A stretch of DNA of 64,000 nt, from the NCBI GenBank assembly GCA_964581115.1, contig CAZOMY010000011.1:16741-80740 (forward strand). Direction: 5' to 3'. The notes under the pieces were generated by a model. It made no database searches. It saw nothing but the letters and a program-made list of their open reading frames with translations, and had not been told where the DNA came from. The stretch comes from 2-02-FULL-55-14 sp964581115. GTDB lineage: Bacteria > Bacteroidota > Ignavibacteria > UBA10030. Positions within the stretch are counted from its first letter, which is position 1, and every line of letters begins with the position of its first letter. Positions 61,404 to 64,000 of this stretch are shown piece after piece. The translations under genes were made by a program, and so were the position numbers.

Positions 61404-62909
61404 TTACTCCTCGCTTAGTTCTCCCCAGAGATACCTCCCGACCGCGCACTCGTTGCACCGCTCGTCCTCGCAGTAGTACTTGTACAGTTGCACCAACGCC
61501 TGCTGGGTCTGTGCGTTCTGAATGCGAAAGCGTCCGCGCACGAACTGCCGCTCCATCCGATCAGTAAGCGTGTTCGCGGCGTTGGGCGGATACCACGAAA
61601 GCAATTGCAGGGCCCCTTCTCGTGTTCTCGGCCTTCTGAACAATCGGGCATACAGCAGGGCCAGAGGAAGGACGGTGTTGATGATGATCTCGTCGCGGCG
61701 TGAAGGTCCGAGCGGAGAGATCGGGGTGTGTACCGTGCGGGTGAACGAGACACGGCGGTCCCAGAACGGACCGGCTTGCGGCTCCAACAGGCGGTGCAGT
61801 ACCGCGCGCCTGGCAGATAGCGCGGTCTCGGCCGAGACGGCCAGCATCAACGAGCGGAAGAGGTCCAGATGCAGGACCTTTCGGATCAGGTCCCGGGCGG
61901 CTACCAGGCGGAGTGTCGGAGCGTTGGCCGGACGCGTGGGAGAGAGGACCCAATCGGACGCCGAGAGCCGCTCGCCACGGTAGCGCGATGATAAAGGCTC
62001 CCATGCGGCGTGGAGAAGGTCGACATAGGCGGCTGCATCATCCGACATCGGCGTCCCGCGGCGAGGAAGAAGCCCGGCCACTCCGAACAGCCATGCCTCC
62101 GTCAATACCGCGTCTCCCGACGTTGGCCACAGAACTTCGAGCGTCAGATGCTGACTTAACCTGATGAACGGACGCCGGTTCTTGCTGTAGCCCAGTCCCT
62201 CCATGATCCCTTCATAGAGTACCTGGTCCCACAAGGAACGGTCGGAGAGGTCGGACACGCGCAATTCTGGCTCTGGCGGCGGAATGCGGTCGGGTGAGTC
62301 TTCAGCAGGCGGTTCGCCCCATTCGCGGGTTTCTTCGCGCGCCATCAAACGCCGGCGGATCGCAAGGTCCCGCAAGCGCTCCTCGAACCGTCGCATCTTC
62401 ACTTCGAGCCGCTCACGGGCCAGATGCTCCATCCAGGGAGCGATCACCTCCAAAGGGACTTCGCGATTGACACGCGCGCAACGGATGTTCCCCCAGCGTC
62501 CATCGCGATCCTCCAGGATGGCATTCTCCCACAGAACCCGGATGGGGTCGCCGAGGAAATCGCCAAGCACCAGCAAGGGAAGTTCGCGGCCACTTTGGGT
62601 GGTCGCGCGTTCGTCGGGCGTCGGGCGCTCGAGGATCACATGTAGGATCACGCCGTTGTACGCGGGGTCGTGGTGGTGCCGGTGGAGCCACCATTCAGCC
62701 AACGTTCGATGGATCTCGACGTCGCCAGCGTACAGCGTGTCGCCGATCCGGATGCGCGCGCGACGGACATCCGGACCGGCGTCGGTATTCAACGTGCCGG
62801 CATCTTCGACGACGACCGGACGGCCGTCGAACGTGTGCAGGGATGTGGAATACAGGAACTGGCGGTCCCAAATGCGCTGCAGGAACCGCTCATGGATGTG
62901 CGGTGACAC
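61404..62909 (-). CDS. DUF2851 family protein
   Basis: 501 residues, starting H-E-R-F-L-Q-R-I-W-D-R-Q. It has the DUF2851 core N-T-D-A-G-P-D-V-R-R-A-R-I-R-I, D-V-E-I-H-R-T-L-A-E-W-W-L-H-R-H-H-H-D-P-A-Y-N-G-V-I-L-H-V. The C-terminus has three close cysteines (Y-C-E-D-E-R-C-N-E-C) that could bind a metal. The N-terminal part resembles a nuclease-like fold, but function is unknown. The 213-base gap upstream (62910-63122) holds only short repeats such as a reversed ggaggagttcg motif near 63048. Confidence 0.85.
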   Translation of the reverse strand: MSPHIHERFLQRIWDRQFLYSTSLHTFDGRPVVVEDAGTLNTDAGPDVRRARIRIGDTLYAGDVEIHRTLAEWWLHRHHHDPAYNGVILHVILERPTPDERATTQSGRELPLLVLGDFLGDPIRVLWENAILEDRDGRWGNIRCARVNREVPLEVIAPWMEHLARERLEVKMRRFEERLRDLAIRRRLMAREETREWGEPPAEDSPDRIPPPEPELRVSDLSDRSLWDQVLYEGIMEGLGYSKNRRPFIRLSQHLTLEVLWPTSGDAVLTEAWLFGVAGLLPRRGTPMSDDAAAYVDLLHAAWEPLSSRYRGERLSASDWVLSPTRPANAPTLRLVAARDLIRKVLHLDLFRSLMLAVSAETALSARRAVLHRLLEPQAGPFWDRRVSFTRTVHTPISPLGPSRRDEIIINTVLPLALLYARLFRRPRTREGALQLLSWYPPNAANTLTDRMERQFVRGRFRIQNAQTQQALVQLYKYYCEDERCNECAVGRYLWGELSEE

Positions 62910-63122
62910 GTGGCCCCCCTCAGAGCGTGTGAGGGGGAAGATAGCGGGGAGAAATTCGAAATGCTAAAGGCCAAAAGCCAAACGAGCACAAGGCAGCAAT
63001 AACGAAACGAGAAGTCCCTTCGGGTCCGACCGGTGCGAAGCTAATCCCCGAACTCCTCCACCCCCCCCATGAGACCCTCTTTGACACTCCACCACTCCTT
63101 TACGCTTCTTGTTAGGCGCTGC

Positions 63123-63911
63123 TCAGTGTCCCACTTCCTCGAGTTCGATCGTCGCCGAACCGATGAAGAGCTTCACTTCGGCCTTCAGGATCCGTCGTGC
63201 GTCGTCGGTCGAAACCCAGCCCTTGAACGCGCCGGAGAACCCCCCGAAGGATGTCCCGACCCAATCGGTGGAGCCGTGATACGGATGCGCGCGGATCGGA
63301 CGGTCGAAGGCGGGTACGGAGACCTCCTCGATGACCGGCGAGAACGTGATCTGGGTGGTACCAATGACGTGATCCATGATCGTCGGCAGTACCATGCTGG
63401 TGTCGGAACCCGCCACGGCACGGACGAACATCAACAGGCCTGAACCGTCAAAGAAGGGGTGTTTTGACAGGATGGTATCGCTTCGAACAACCTCACCGTC
63501 AGAGATCGACACGGCATACGACCGTCCCGCGTCGGCGTCCGTCCAGTACACTGACCGCTCAGATCCGTTCGATCCGGTGACCAATTCGAAGCGGATGTTC
63601 GTGGGTTGAACAATGCTCAGATTGGAAACGGTCGTGAACTGTACGTTGATGAACGGAAGGCCGGCAGCCGAGGTCCCTTCGATCTCCACGCGCATGGTGT
63701 CGGCCGTCAGAGGGTCGATGATCGACTGGCGCATGCGAACGGTGCCAAGTCGGATGAAGCCATACCGCACTTTGTACGTGAGTGCTTCGCCGTGGCGAAA
63801 GGGTGTGGCGACGTAACGTAGTTGCGACAGGCTTACGTTCGGCAAAAAAGAGATGGACAGCACAAGGCACAGCCGGCACATAACGATCATGCGCCTACGT
63901 TGCCGCTTCAT
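63123..63911 (-). CDS. DUF3108 domain secreted protein
   Basis: 262 residues from the ATG at 63911, with a signal peptide ending S-L-S-Q. It has the DUF3108 features F-R-H-G-E-A-L-T-Y-K-V-R-Y-G-F-I-R-L-G near the N-terminus and the C-terminal R-R-I-L-K-A-E-V-K-L-F-I-G-S-A-T-I-E-L. Members are periplasmic beta-barrel-like lipid-binding-type proteins of unknown role. An upstream ATG at 63998 would put 29 unlikely residues before the signal peptide. No strong ribosome-binding site for any start. Confidence 0.8.
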   Translation of the reverse strand: MKRQRRRMIVMCRLCLVLSISFLPNVSLSQLRYVATPFRHGEALTYKVRYGFIRLGTVRMRQSIIDPLTADTMRVEIEGTSAAGLPFINVQFTTVSNLSIVQPTNIRFELVTGSNGSERSVYWTDADAGRSYAVSISDGEVVRSDTILSKHPFFDGSGLLMFVRAVAGSDTSMVLPTIMDHVIGTTQITFSPVIEEVSVPAFDRPIRAHPYHGSTDWVGTSFGGFSGAFKGWVSTDDARRILKAEVKLFIGSATIELEEVGH

Positions 63912-64000
63912 GGACGCGTTGTCAGCAAGAGGCGGTGGAGGACACCTAGCAGGTTGCGGAAAAACGATTACCGCCCCGCCTGACCGGCGGGCAGGCATGA

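Noticed and set aside
1..64000. rRNA, tRNA, riboswitch or transposase genes
   Set aside because: Intergenic stretches were read for tRNA cloverleaf ends, rRNA motifs, riboswitch cores and DDE/HUH proteins. None was recognised, though a short RNA gene could be missed without a covariance search.

Overview
The window is about 64 kb of GC-rich chromosome, probably from an uncultured member of the Ignavibacteria/Kapabacteria side of the Bacteroidota-Chlorobiota group. The evidence is indirect. Several secreted proteins end in type IX secretion (T9SS) sorting tails with the N-P-F-N-P signature. There is a TonB receptor with a carboxypeptidase-like N-terminal domain but no SusD. A PorV-family protein and DUF2851, DUF2339, DUF3108 and TIGR03545/TIGR03546 proteins are also present. 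No rRNA or tRNA gene was seen, so the placement is an inference. A run of 100 N at 46516-46615 marks a scaffold gap inside a tandem repeat.

Left end (1-11 kb) is the origin region. rpmH-rnpA-yidD-yidC runs leftwards, and dnaA, dnaN, recF, a DciA-like gene, gyrB and gyrA run rightwards. Near-consensus DnaA boxes lie on both sides of dnaA. A strong terminator closes the block after gyrA.

11-30 kb is almost entirely on the minus strand. It holds a TIGR03545/TIGR03546 membrane pair, a MacAB-like export operon (adaptor, ATPase, two permeases) followed by a secreted beta-propeller and a lipocalin, an M61-like metallopeptidase, a queuosine-precursor transporter with an SDR, a three-gene proton-translocating transhydrogenase (pntAA-pntAB-pntB), a small lipoprotein and a large DUF2339 membrane protein.

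30-61 kb on the plus strand is a polyuronate (alginate-type) degradation locus. It contains a FadR-type GntR regulator and five candidate polysaccharide lyases: heparinase II/III family, PL17-like, jelly-roll lyase, PL6-like and a PF05426 alginate lyase. It also has an outer-membrane set (TonB receptor, T9SS-tailed protein, PorV-like protein, FadL-like barrel), KdgF, an ExuT-like transporter, a probable DEH reductase, KduD, KdgK and a KDPG aldolase with a VOC tail. A sialate-O-acetylesterase-like protein and a GH43 protein follow. Together these would cut the polymer outside the cell, import oligomers or monomers, linearise and reduce the unsaturated uronate to KDG, phosphorylate it and split it to pyruvate and glyceraldehyde 3-phosphate. 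KduI was not found.

61-64 kb holds a four-helix-bundle gene between inverted repeats, then DUF2851 and DUF3108 genes.

Across the window, many spacers are filled with period-7 (sometimes period-8) tandem repeats and nested inverted repeats. They often sit directly before a start codon, and in several genes they run into the coding sequence. This is the most unusual property of the window.
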